Source: Schizochytrium sp. TIO01
Taxonomy: Eukaryota; Sar; Bigyra; Thraustochytrida; Thraustochytriidae
Reading direction: 5' to 3'
DNA: 64,000 nt
NCBI GenBank assembly: GCA_004764695.1
Contig: SMSO01000032.1
Coordinates: 8,328,668 to 8,392,667, forward strand
Every line of letters starts with the position of its first letter. The stretch's first letter is position 1. Below the pieces are notes generated by a model. The model ran no database searches. It was not told where the DNA came from and saw only the letters and a list, made by a program, of their open reading frames with translations. A program made the translations under genes and the position numbers. Of this stretch, positions 30,701 to 41,640 are shown piece by piece.

Positions 30701-33571
30701 TAGAGATTAATTGTTGCCATTATCGAAAAATCATGGCCGAGTTGTAAAATTGACTATTATGCACGTGTCACGATTAGCTCAATGCATCACTTGCCAGTGG
30801 GTTAGGGAAGAATTCGAAGGCATCATGTGTTTGAATAACAAATTTATTACAATTACTACGAAGCCTTTGGGCTCTTTCTGAACTTGCTAGCCCAGGACAT
30901 TATTATCTGACCAATTATTCCTAGACCTAACCCCTGTCCAACACACTGACGCAACACCCTGCTCACAACCCTGGACACACCCTGGCCCAATAGGCTGTGG
31001 TGTCAATGCCTTGGCCAAGACTTATATAATCGATTCGGGTGAAGGATTATATTTACTCTGGCTAAAGGTTACTCTTAATACTTTGTCCCAGGCTTGCTTT
31101 TCGTGCATAACATTACCTATCCTTTGAGGAGAAAAGTGGCCCAAGTGATTCTTGAACGCACTGGTGAATGACCAAACAGGCTTTTTTGTCCACTACCCAG
31201 GCTAACTTTATAGGATTATGTCTTGATCGTGGCATAATGCCACGCGCACCGTACACCAATGGACGAAAGGTAGTCTGCAGGGAATCAAAATTGCTGGTTG
31301 TTGGCACGAACCATTCTATGGTCACATTCCTTTGTTGTCTCAGTACAGTGTGCTGTTTAGTATTATTATTATTTTTAAGTTTTTTTTAAGTTTTATAAGT
31401 CTCTCGGTTTGAGGTGCTGTTGAACGAGAGCCAGTTAGCTAGTGGTCTGAACAATATTTAAATCAGCACACATTCTATTGTTATTCCATAGCTCATAGCT
31501 AAGAGCTCCTGCAATATGTGGCGCTGAGTGACAACATGGCTTGTAAGAATGCAAGCAAACAGTTGTGCAAAGTAACGCAATTACCTTCACTCTCCCTAGC
31601 TGTCACATTCAAAGAAGCATATAAAGCTTGGGCTGGATGGGGAAGCTCAAGTACATGATTTCTAAGGTTATAGATTCCTACGGTGAAAATTGTGAAAACT
31701 GGTCGCATGAAGCAGAATCAGTTTCTTCTCTCGAAACGCGCGATGCATTAAAACCCGACCCCCCTGCAGCTCTTTAGTTTGCTCTTGGGACTAAGTGCTT
31801 TTCATTCCGAAACTCTAGGCATCAGATTACATTATGCTAAAACCTGAATAAAACGAATTATGGTCACTCAATCAAAGGTTTCAACCTTGATTCTCAGACT
31901 AGTGGAAGCGCTCGAGATTTCACCCTTTACATTAAACAGCTTCGTATATCACACTGCAATGGTTGGTATCAAAATTATCAAGACCTCTCGATTCATGCAT
32001 TTGAAAATCTGGTGAAGAACAAGGCAAGAGGGAGATTTTAAGACGCGTAAAAATAATTCTTTAAATTAAAAAAAGTGGAGTTGGAAACAGAATATTTTGA
32101 TGCGACTTACTGTTTACCCTAGGCCTAACTCATGAGAATCTCCGCGCGGAGTATGTTGTGCTAGATTTTATGAAAAATACTCAAGACCTTGCTTTTTCTT
32201 GGACTGTAATGATTAGCCTGACTCGTTGCCTCAAAAAGGAGAAAATTATATAGAATTTTTAGTTTCAGAAAACGCATCATGATTTCAGAGAGACACAATT
32301 CACAGCTATGGGTTTTTGTAATTTCAAAATTTAATTTTGTGTTGTTTTTCTAATGCGATGGTGTTTTGTTTCCCCGCAGAGTATGTACGACAGTGCGGGA
32401 ATGTGCTGCTCCAAATATTGCGGATGACTTTTTCAGACTTACTGGTTCATGGTCTGCGTCTTGAACCTGTTTGACCGCGCTGAAGAACATGGCGGTTCGA
32501 GGAACGTTGTATTCATGCCTTAAGCTTTCTTTCAATATCTCATATTGCTCAGCAGCAAAGCGTTCCTCTCGCCTATGCTTGATATACCTTAGATGGCTAA
32601 CTTAAGCAATCACTCTGCGGTGCGTTGCGATATGAACAGTATCTCGTTCATAGTCTACTTGTACCTAGTTAGATATGCAACATTCTAATAACAAAATCCG
32701 TTGAAATGTGTAACGTGGCATGTAAGACAGTTGCAAATCCCCGTTCTGCATAAAGATTGAAGCTCCGTGGTCTCGAAGAGATCAAACGAGCTAAAGGGTT
32801 ATGATGACCGTCTTTAAAATCTGGACTTTATTAAGCGAAAATGATGGGTCATTTTCTTTTTTTTTTTTATTAAATTTTAATCTATTATTGTAAGCGAAAC
32901 AGGACATGATGAACGATATAACTAGTGAAGGTACTGGTGAAAAATACAGGACAAATGAAACGCATGTTGCACCAACTGTGGATCACGGAAAAGCTAGTAG
33001 CTTTCACTGTCTTGGACATAAACCAACAACTGTGAAATGATCAAAGGTCTTGACCCAGCAAAATCTCGATAATTAAGTGTTGCAAAGAAATAGTCTAAAT
33101 TTGTAGAACTATAAAGTTAAAACCAAGTATTACTGAATTTAATTAAAAAAAACTTTTACTTTTTAGATGAACACTTATCTACATACAGCAAGTGATAAGT
33201 GTTAGTGCAAGGTAGGAAAATAGCTAAATATTTTGAAATGGATTGCAAGTGCATGCTTGTGACCTTTTTTACCAAATCAGTCTTGTGAAAGCTGAGGGTA
33301 ACAGTAGCAACACTGTGCATTTCATATATTACCTATACCGCTGCAGCACCTCGAACTTCAAAGCTGGGACTAGAGTAACTAAAACCAAAACCAAAACCAA
33401 AACCAAAACCAAAACTTACAGCGTAGAACCGCCAACTTGCTGTCTTGAGTACGTTCATCAGCAGACCTCGGTTTTGCAAGCAACTAAATAGCGAAGAATC
33501 GGGCATTTTTTTTAATTTAATATTTTTGCTGTCAGATAACCTATAGTTTACGACATTAACTCTGCCCAAAA
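30701..33571. other. long intergenic region
   Basis: AT-rich, with no supported gene. Short frames near 31.1-31.7 kb have no domain. Position 32861-32869 is a T run. An AAAACC hexanucleotide tandem lies at 33381-33415, upstream of the BLUF gene. Confidence 0.6.
33381..33415 (+). repeat. (AAAACC)n tandem repeat
   Basis: Nearly six perfect hexanucleotide units, ending about 155 bases before the BLUF start codon. It is open in frame and would encode Lys-Thr repeats, but no gene supports that reading. Confidence 0.9.
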
Positions 33572-33973
33572 ATGCCACTTACAAGACTAGCCTACATTTC
33601 AAAGCTTCGCATCACCCCTGATTATGTAGGTTTTGAAGACGAGTTTGTGGAACGAATTCGCAAGCAATCTGAGTTTAACAACAGACGGAGAGAGATCTCT
33701 GGTGTCCTGTTATACAACCATGATACCCAAGAAGTCGTGCAGGTGCTGGAAGGAGAGGAAGATGTAATTAAGGACCTTCTTGAAACAATCAAGCTTGATA
33801 ACCGTCATCGCAACATGCGTGTCATGAGCCAGATGGCCGTCACAGAACGCCAGTATTCTCACTGGGGCATGCTTCGTGGTGGTGGTAAGGCATGGAAGCT
33901 GGTAAAGATGCATCTTCCTGCGAGCTCAGATCCGGCCATTGTTGAGTCCTTTGATAATGCCTTTGATAAGTGA
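33572..33973 (+). CDS. single-domain BLUF blue-light photoreceptor
   Basis: This frame encodes 133 residues, almost exactly one BLUF domain (flavin-binding blue-light sensor). It starts MPLTRLAYISKL with Tyr8 at the position of the flavin-coupled Tyr. FNNRRREISGVLLY has Asn37 at the flavin-contacting Asn. VVQVLEGEED has Gln57 at the essential Gln and the family's Q-x-L-E-G signature. DNRHRNMRV matches the D-x-R-H motif, and SHWGM gives Trp98 and Met100 of the W-x-M motif. The Tyr and Gln needed for the photocycle are both kept, so it is probably light-active. There is no attached cyclase or phosphodiesterase, so it would act by protein contact, like short bacterial BLUF proteins. BLUF-like degenerate domains (TEX47 type) occur in eukaryotes, but these usually do not keep the photoactive residues. 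No intron is seen; the next gene is convergent. Confidence 0.88.
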   Translation: MPLTRLAYISKLRITPDYVGFEDEFVERIRKQSEFNNRRREISGVLLYNHDTQEVVQVLEGEEDVIKDLLETIKLDNRHRNMRVMSQMAVTERQYSHWGMLRGGGKAWKLVKMHLPASSDPAIVESFDNAFDK

Positions 33974-34960
33974 ATTAGAATGGCTTAGCCTCCAGCATTC
34001 ACTAAATGAACAAAACTCTCTTGTGAAATTGACAGAGGCGTTAACCTCGCATATTCGGGAGATCACCACCTGCAATTTATTAGCATAAAATTATAAGTAC
34101 ATTCTTGTCACATGTTTAACGTGATGATTCGCAATAAACGTCAATGTAATGCTATTATAAAGCCACAACCTTTCCTTTGCGCAAATCACTATGATTTAAA
34201 GGATTTCCTCAACTTTTATTGAGTAAAAGATGTGTTTTATGTGAGTAAGTGCTCTAAGGGATTCATTCATGTGTGATGGATAGCCTTAACCCAGTCATAA
34301 CTAGTATATAGACCTTAGGATCTTCAACTAGCTTCTTCAGCAGCATGCTGATTTTCTGCAGAATCATATGAGTTAGTAAATCATTTCTTTTGCAGATCAA
34401 CATTTACTTGCAAAGTTTGTATGCAGAACTTCACAGTACGCTCTTGTGATGCCATTGATTTAGTACCACGAATCATACCTAAACTTTATAATTTGTGTAA
34501 TCACGGATATTTAACTCTAATGAATTACTGCAAAACGAGTTTACTCAGCTGGAATTTACTGGCAAGATAAAGGTAAGAGGCTTGAAGGGAAAGCTTGACG
34601 AGGCTTCAGAATGTATTAACTCTGGGACTCTAATAGATAGCGATTTACTGTAGTTTGGATTCAAAGATGATCTATAGTGCACAAAATAGATGAAGTTACA
34701 AGTTCACTAATCTCTTGAACCACCAACTTCATTACATCCGATTGTGAGACCTCCATTACCTGGACATCACAACACAACATTTATCAAGCAAAACTGAGAT
34801 ACGCCAAGGGGCAGCACTGCAAAACTAGTCTAGATCTTGAACGTGTATTGTTTGTTTTTTCTAGTGATGGCAGGGGGCATAATTCAACACGAGGCTATGT
34901 AAAAATGGGTATGGAAGTGAACAGTATCGTTTTAATGTTTGTTTTTTAAATTTTCTATAT
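33974..34960. other. convergent intergenic region
   Basis: AT-rich DNA between the 3' ends of the BLUF and eEF1B-beta genes. No gene seen. Confidence 0.6.
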
Positions 34961-35641
34961 TTAGACCTTGCTCATAGCCTGAACATCGATGGACTGAATG
35001 AGGTCACCGTACTTCTCCTCGATCATATCACTGAGACCATCGACACCCATAAGGTCATCGTAGACAACAGCGGAGATAGCGAGCTTCTTGATACCGAAGG
35101 CAACGGGCATGAGCTTGTGCTCCTTACCCCAGTTCTGGATACCCTCGTGCTCGAACTTCTTGATGCCCTTGGCAAGCTCCTCAAGGTCAGTCTCAGCGTC
35201 GAAAGGCTTGACCTCAAGAACGATAAGGGAGCGCTCACCCTTACCCTTACCGGCCTTGCGGGCAGCCTTCTCAGCAGCCATCTTCTCGGCGAGGGCCTTC
35301 TCGGCCTCCTCGTCGTCGTCGCCGAAGAGGTCATCATCGAAGTCATCATCGTCGTCAGCGGCAGCAGCGGCCTCCTTAGCGGGGGCAGCGGGGGCAGCGG
35401 CGGAGGCCTCAGGCCAGGCAGCGCGCTCGGCCTCGGAGAAGGCGTTCATGTGCTTGAGGAAGCGGGCGACGTGAGCAGCCTTCTTCTCATCAACAGAGAC
35501 ACCCTCAAGGGCCTTGAAGAGCTTGACGTCCTCCTGGGTGGGGGCGTAGCCAGACACGTAAGAGCGGGAGCTCATGAAGCCGTTAAGCTTGCCCATGCCG
35601 GCGGGGGTGTTGAGCTGGTCGAGAGCGGGGAGGGAGGCCAT
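34961..35641 (-). CDS. translation elongation factor eEF1B beta (guanine-exchange subunit)
   Basis: Catalyses GDP-GTP exchange on eEF1A during protein synthesis in the cytosol. The ATG at 35641 gives 226 residues; the frame is open further upstream but only in poorly coding AT-rich sequence. The N-terminal part (residues 1-80) is GST-C-like (LNGFMSSRSYVSGYAPTQED). Residues about 80-135 are an Ala/Glu-rich linker with the acidic signature DDDDFDDDLFGDDDEE. The C-terminal exchange domain runs from about 140 (ERSLIVLEVKPFDAETDLEE) to the end (DLIQSIDVQAMSKV). The acidic signature has Asp where many eEF1B subunits have the CK2-target Ser after DLFG. Codons are strongly biased towards C/G-ending forms, as expected for a highly expressed gene. 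A tttatttacttag just upstream could be a leader-intron acceptor. Confidence 0.95.
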   Translation of the reverse strand: MASLPALDQLNTPAGMGKLNGFMSSRSYVSGYAPTQEDVKLFKALEGVSVDEKKAAHVARFLKHMNAFSEAERAAWPEASAAAPAAPAKEAAAAADDDDDFDDDLFGDDDEEAEKALAEKMAAEKAARKAGKGKGERSLIVLEVKPFDAETDLEELAKGIKKFEHEGIQNWGKEHKLMPVAFGIKKLAISAVVYDDLMGVDGLSDMIEEKYGDLIQSIDVQAMSKV

Positions 35642-38068
35642 TGTGCTTGTGTGTGATATACCTAAGTAAATAAAATTTAGAGTATCCGTGTCAACACATT
35701 TTGCCATAAAAAGAGTGAAGAACCGTTGTCGTAAATTAATACGTAATCGCCTCGAAATCAAGTTAGTTCACATTTTGTTCACGTAAAGCATATCTAGCCA
35801 CACCACTTCTTCTTCACTGAGATCTAGTAGCCTTGAGCAGTTACTTTTTCAGAGTGCATTCTTCAATACGCAATCCATTTATTACTGCCGCAAGAAGTAA
35901 ACCTGTTGTATCAACAGGAAAGCGTCACCATCGCAGTATCTCCGTAACCTTTTTCATCTTTGTTTCCCCTCCTTCTTTCCTACAAAATACCATTATTCAA
36001 TACCATACAGGAAGCCAAAATATCTAGCCTACATATCAATTCATCCATCGTCACCATCGTATTCAACAGAGCTACTACGCAAAGCGACACTATTATTCGC
36101 GCCACAGCTTTGCACAGGTACATGCAAGCATCAACAGTTGAGAGGTAACCCAAGAAGGATGTCGAGGCCTTGGGGCCACACGTTTCGGTCACGGAGGTCT
36201 CTCCGTGACCATCAATCGATGCTTGACAGATAGCTAGTGCCTTGCAGCGTATCGGTGCGATCACAGCCTCATCCCCTTCCTCTCCCTTTCTCAGCAGGCG
36301 ATGCGCCTACCGCCATCCGCGCCGTCGGAGCAGCGGCTACGTACCGTGGAGTTGCGAGCGGAGTTCGATCGTTTGTTTGATTGTTTGTTTGTTTGTTTTC
36401 TTCTTCTTTAGCCTTCGTTGCGTTCCTTCTTCGAATCCTGTGGCTGTGCTATAGCCCCCTTTTTAGCCCTTTAGGCCACTTCCTCTACGCCTTGCATTTC
36501 TCCCCAAGCCAACTAGGAGTCTCTTACTGTTCACTACTAGTCCTGCCTCTCCTTCTTTCTTCTTCTTCTTCTTCTCTACAAAGTCTGAAGAATAAATAGC
36601 AGCCGCAGTTGAAGATTCTTCACCGCGGCTGCTGAGGACCGTGCCGCCACCGCTGCTTCCCATGGCAAGCGGGCGAGCGAGCTGAAGGCAGGGCCCTGCG
36701 TCTGTGCTGCCTGTGGCGGCCTTCTTCGAAAGGCCTCCGAGTCTCCAGCTGCGTCGGAATTCTTTCTTTGCAGGTTCTTCGGGAAGGGACTAAGCTGTCA
36801 AGTAGTAAGTACTTTGCTCTAACTAGGCGAGGTCCTAGTGGCAGTCCTACCAGTTTCACTAGGCCCCGCGCTAGGAACTCGGTAATCGCAGAGCCGCCAA
36901 TTCTTAGGGAGGTGGCACGATAACTCGATCTCTGAGGCCATCGCAAAGGAGCCTGAGGCTGCAGAAGATTGCTCGTGAAGTTTAACTTCAGATCTTGGGG
37001 CCTTAGTTGGGCAGCACCTTTGCACGCTGACGATAGGCCGCGGGGTTTGGGATTTGGGCGAAGATACGAGAAGATGCGAAGAGCAGTTTGTCGTTGGGGT
37101 CTTAGCTGACTACGGTTGGCTTATGGGTTTACGGTAGAAGGGTGGTAGTCAGGGTCTTTCGCAGTGCCATTGACCGAAGATGCGACTTCTGTTCATCTTT
37201 GTAAATCAGACATTTAGAGGACATATCCAGAAAAAAATGCGGAGACGCTATTCCGAATGCTGGTACTGTTGCGTTGACTCAGGAGAGAAGAAAGAATGGC
37301 CCTCTAGATAGCACTGTGAAGCAAGACAAACTGCTAGGGAGCGAGCAATGCTTTTGTAAAGAGTAAGAGCCAGAGAGAAACGATTCGAGCGCCTGACTTT
37401 TCATTCAGGTAAAGCAATTAGCTGAGTGATCTTATGGGTACAGTATGCACAACACCATCTATCAAAATGTCCACCAAGTAGGGGGGAAGCCGTGATTTTT
37501 GACAAGGGTGTCAAACCCATCACTGGAGAAATGTTTAGACTACAGAGAACCTCACTACACAGGTTTTTAAGAAGAAATCGCGTTTACTAAACCTCGCATG
37601 ACTGAAATGAAGGGAATGAAAGGGTCTTGAGAAAATGTGTATATGCAATTAAGGGTCACAGGATAGTCTTCTCTATAACTACAGTAAATTTGTTCTTGGC
37701 ATACAAATCAAAATGTATAAAGCTTGAGCGCGGGTCTTTTAAGGCCATTTGGCCAGATCTAAAGCTAGAAGAGGGACAACGAGAGATGTTTTACAACAGA
37801 TATAAAGATAGTCAACAGTTTGAGCACGAGGGCAAATCAGATATAACACAGGAGTACTTTTCCTGGGTCTTAAACCTGTGCGTCGTGCTCTTTTATTATT
37901 TCGCTAGGGTTGCTATTTGCTACAGAAGAAGCAGCGACTCACGGATTGGGGTTACAGGGTAACCATCAAACTTGCAGGATGTGCATGATGCAGATATTTG
38001 CCAGCTTGTTGAGAGACCCGAATAGACGTTTTGGATCAGCAATTGTGGGGGTTAATATATGTCAGAGA
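35642..38068. other. intergenic, rising GC and pyrimidine-rich tracts
   Basis: Upstream of eEF1B-beta, so its promoter lies here. Pyrimidine-rich sequence at about 36370-36600 gives Leu/Ser/Phe frames that I do not accept. 36600-37100 is higher in GC without a convincing gene. Confidence 0.5.
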
Positions 38069-38785
38069 TCAGTTGGCTTGAACGTTGTTGCTAGCAGCAG
38101 TAGTGGTGCTGGTGTGATGGCTGTGGAAGCGAATGCGCTTTGGGTGGATACTGTGCTTGGAGAAAGCGCGCTCCAGAACATGTGAGATTTGCCTGCGGAG
38201 AGTCTTTGGGGAGAGCGGGTTCTTGCTGGACTTTGTGGTCAGCTGCTTAGAGGAGGATGCAGACGCAGTGGCCACGGCAGGTGGTGCTGAGAGGGTCTTT
38301 TCCGGGGTCTCGACCCTTGCGTCAACAATCTTGGCCTCGATGGCTTCCGAGGAAAGAGCAACTTCAACGGCCTCGGGCTCCTCAACTGGTGACTCAATGG
38401 TAGCAGGCTCCTCTTCAACGTCCTGGATGTCCTGGAGGTCCGGGACATCATCGCAAGACATGAGGGTGGCGTTGTCATCAAGGAGGGTCTCGTTGTCGTC
38501 GTCCTGGTCGATATCAATATCGAGGTCGAACGGGGTCAGGAACATGAGTTCATCAGCAGATTGAGCGCGCAGAGTGGGAGATTGAGTAGGCGAAGCGGCC
38601 GGGGTGGTCTCCGGGGTGGAAAACATGGGAAAGTACACCATAATGTCATCCTTTTCCGGGGCCTTGAAGAAGACACCCTCATGTGCGGCAATCACGCCGG
38701 CGAGGCCAAAGTTCTTCATCAGATTTCTCTGCGAGTCTTCCCTGCTCCACACCACCGGGAGGTTTTCCTGGACCATGGCACCCAT
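38069..38785 (-). CDS. unknown acidic, partly disordered protein
   Basis: This frame encodes 238 residues from the ATG at 38785; a second Met lies at residue 4. The N-terminal about 60 residues look folded (MVQENLPVVWSREDSQRNLM, GLAGVIAAHEGVFFKAPEKD, DIMVYFPMF). The middle (about 60-150) is rich in Asp/Glu/Pro, with FDLDIDIDQDDDNETLLDD. The C-terminal third is Ser-rich and then basic (KTLRRQISHVLERAFSKHS, HPKRIRFHSHH). I do not recognise the family. Codon use is C/G-ending and regular, like eEF1B-beta, which supports a real and probably well expressed gene. About 280-400 bases upstream on its sense strand is a long purine-rich tract. Confidence 0.75.
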   Translation of the reverse strand: MGAMVQENLPVVWSREDSQRNLMKNFGLAGVIAAHEGVFFKAPEKDDIMVYFPMFSTPETTPAASPTQSPTLRAQSADELMFLTPFDLDIDIDQDDDNETLLDDNATLMSCDDVPDLQDIQDVEEEPATIESPVEEPEAVEVALSSEAIEAKIVDARVETPEKTLSAPPAVATASASSSKQLTTKSSKNPLSPKTLRRQISHVLERAFSKHSIHPKRIRFHSHHTSTTTAASNNVQAN

Positions 38786-39062
38786 CTTGATAGTTTTCTC
38801 AAAAGTCAGCTAGCTCGCTTTTCTCAAATCGCGAAATGAATGAATGAGTTGCTTGTTTGTTTGTTCTGAGTATTGCGCCTTGAAGAAGACCTTCTTCTCC
38901 AAAACCTGTCAGTTCTTGATTTGGATTTGCTGTTGCGTGCGAATGTCTCAACGACTGTTTGCTAAGATCTCGATGACTGGCTGCCGCCTTAGTTGTGGGT
39001 TTGCCTGCTTGGGTTCGCTCCGTTTGCGCCGTGTTTGTGCGTGCTGAGTGAGCGTGCCTTCC

Positions 39063-39115
39063 TTTTTCCCTTCATTCTTTTTTCTTTTTCCCTTCATTCT
39101 TTTTTCTTTTTCCCT
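39063..39115 (+). repeat. 22-base pyrimidine tandem repeat
   Basis: A 22-base unit beginning cccttcattcttttttcttt is repeated a little over twice within a longer pyrimidine-rich tract (39055-39180). Confidence 0.8.
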
Positions 39116-39659
39116 TTCTCTTTCCTCTCAGAAATAACCTTTTCTTTTCTTTCATTTCTCTTTTCTTCGTTTTTTTTTTTTTTGCGCGCGCGCTTTCTCA
39201 CCCTTTCTTCAGCTATAGTACCTTTTTGATTTCTTCAGTGTTTCATTCAAGCAAAACTCTTTATTTTCTGTGAAGAACATAAGTAAACAAATAATTGAAT
39301 ATGATCATACACATAAATATATACATTATGTATTTATAAATAAATAAATTAAAAAACAAGTAAACAGCTTGAAATAGCAGATTAAGAAGGCTTCCCCTTT
39401 CCCTGCTTCAGTGCTTGGTCTCTTGGAATTCGCGTCTCTTCCTCCTCCCTTCATTCTTCTTCCCAGAGGCCTCGTACTGCTCCAACTGACACTGACTGTT
39501 GACAGTTCTGAGGTAGATACGAACGGAAGGCCAAGCAAGACAAAACTTTATGCCTCGTTTGGGCAGCGCCATCCATCCTCTCACGAATGTATGTTTTCCG
39601 TTCCTCTCAATACGCTGCAACTGCGATCTCATTCACTCACTCACTCACTCATTCGCTCT

Positions 39660-39780
39660 GCTTTTCTTTCTTTTCTTTTCTTTTCTTTTCTGCTGTTCTT
39701 TTCCGCTATTCTTTTCTTTTTCATTCGTCCTTTCTTTGATTCGAAAGTTTCTTTTGCCGTGTTCTTCAAAAGTTCGAAGT
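39660..39780 (+). repeat. pyrimidine-rich TTTTC tract
   Basis: Runs of TTTTC/TTCTTT after a CACT tandem at 39634-39650. It produces a Phe/Leu/Ser frame that is not a gene. Confidence 0.7.
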
Positions 39781-40058
39781 TCATTCTCCCCTCTCGACCA
39801 CACTTTGGCCTGCAGGGACTCCTAGTGACCTCCTATCCCAAACAATAGCCCTACCCCTCTCTCGTTCTCGCGAGCAACCTGAGACGCGTGGGAACATTGA
39901 ACACCAGCGGCGGTGCTAGTAGTTTCTATCATATTTGGCTAGCACGAGGTCAGCACGGCGTCCACCCACGGGAACGAGAGGCGCTACCGATTTCTACAGT
40001 ATTCGATGGCACGATAACGAGCCGAGGCCCTCGTTTCCTCTCATGACATGCATCGTCC

Positions 40059-40086
40059 TTCATTCATTCATTCATTCATTCACTCA
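40059..40086 (+). repeat. (CATT)n microsatellite
   Basis: About six CATT units ending in CACTCAT. Confidence 0.9.
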
Positions 40087-40159
40087 TAATAATAATCAAT
40101 CGAGATCCTGAGAAGGACTTAGGAAGGAAAGTGATTCTTCTTTCATGATGGCGAACTTA

Positions 40160-40207
40160 TCATTCATTCATTCATTCATTCATTCATGAACGAATGAATG
40201 AATGATG
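40160..40207. repeat. inverted CATT / AATG repeat
   Basis: A (CATT)n arm at 40161-40186 is followed after a few bases by a (GAAT)n arm at 40192-40207. The two are complementary, so this can form a hairpin or cruciform. Confidence 0.85.
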
Positions 40208-40895
40208 ACGACGATTCGTTGCTGCAGACAGATGGACTGACTGGCCTGGCCGATCGATCGGCCGCTCTAGCCGCTCGAGAGCGCTCGTGCAGGAACGGAG
40301 AGAGGGCAGCCCTGGTAGGCAGATTAGTTTGGGCCCGGCCGCTCGCTGCCCAGATTTACACGAGCGGCGAAGAGCACGCGGTCCGCTCGGAGGCCTCGCT
40401 TCGTTTTCCGGCGCCTGTCCTTGATATCATTACTTAGTCAATGAATAAATAAATAAATAGCAAATGAAAGGAAGAATCGAACTTTTCTTTCTCTCTTTCT
40501 CTCTTTTTTTGTTGTTTTGTTTTGTTTTTGTTTTGTTTTTGCTTTTGCTTTTAAAAAGCTCGTTCTCAAGCCCTCAATGGGTTGTGTTCGCAAGTAAATA
40601 TGGTAGGTTAATGGAGGACCGATGGTTGGCTTTTCTCTCTGTTTGTTTGTGGAAACCTGCCACGATTTGAAAGCTGGAAAAGAAAAGGCAGCGACGAGAA
40701 TTCGCTTTATTTTCTTGTTTTTTTATTTTTCCACGCTCTCAATCGATCAATCGTCGATCAATCGATGCATCACAGGATTCAGTAATTAGGCAGCGGGTCG
40801 CCTCAGAAGGATTTCTGAGGCGTATTGCTCACGCGAGTGATATGGAGAACGCGCAGCAGCGGCAGATTGACGGCCAATCTTGAATGCCTTCCATA

Positions 40896-40918
40896 GGTAA
40901 GTAAGTAAGTAAGTAAGT
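40896..40918 (+). repeat. (GTAA)n microsatellite
   Basis: Five GTAA units; each is also a GTAAGT donor-like string. Confidence 0.9.
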
Positions 40919-41628
40919 CAACTCTGGTTTCCTTTGGTTATCCTCAGTTCTGTCCTCTGCAAAGGAGAAGGCCGCGCCAACTGTCTGCTAGTTTTAATTA
41001 CAGCTTTCATGAGAAAAAACTAACTCAGCCTGAGTTTTGACTTTTTATGGTTAAAAAGCGACATAAAAGAAAATGAAAACAAACCCATCAGGGGAAAAGG
41101 CGAATTAATTCGTGGTCAGCCTAGCGCGCTCTTAACATCTGCGCTAGGTGCTCTGGTCAGCGCTTTTCTTCGTCGCTGATTTCAAACTCTCAGTGCGATT
41201 TCAACAACAGTCCTGAGTTACGTGTTGGTCCTAAGTATGTCAGATTATATGCATGTTTACATAGAAACACCAGCAGATTTTTATTTTCATTTTTGTTAGT
41301 TTCTATTTAAAAAAATAAAATAAACATAAAAACTTTTCTAAACACGAATAGATCAATTAATAATAAAAAGGCGTCATCGTGCCTGTTCTGTTCTTGACAG
41401 AGCGCTATTTCGATCGAGGCTGGCTGCCTGCCTGCCTGCCACTCGTCGCGGCCTCTTCTGGAGACGTCGAGGACGTGGCGGCAGCTGCAGATCCCGCCCA
41501 CAGACAGACACGCGACGCCTTCTCCCTCTCGCTCTCGAGTCGAGCGGGCGTAAGCAGCGTCCTGGGCACGTCTCGCACCGCACGGGCTGGCCGGAGATGG
41601 GCTCCCTCGAAATTGCGCTCGCTCGACA

Positions 41629-41640
41629 GAGAGAACGCAG
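41629..41640 (+). repeat. GAGAGAACGCAG dispersed motif, copy 1
   Basis: One of four identical 12-mers in the gene-poor blocks. Confidence 0.6.

Noticed and set aside
35117-35656. 179-codon plus-strand frame over eEF1B-beta
   Set aside because: Antisense shadow of a certain gene with strong codon bias.
36425-36450. tRNA-like TTCGAATCC string
   Set aside because: No matching acceptor, D-arm or anticodon arm could be found around it.
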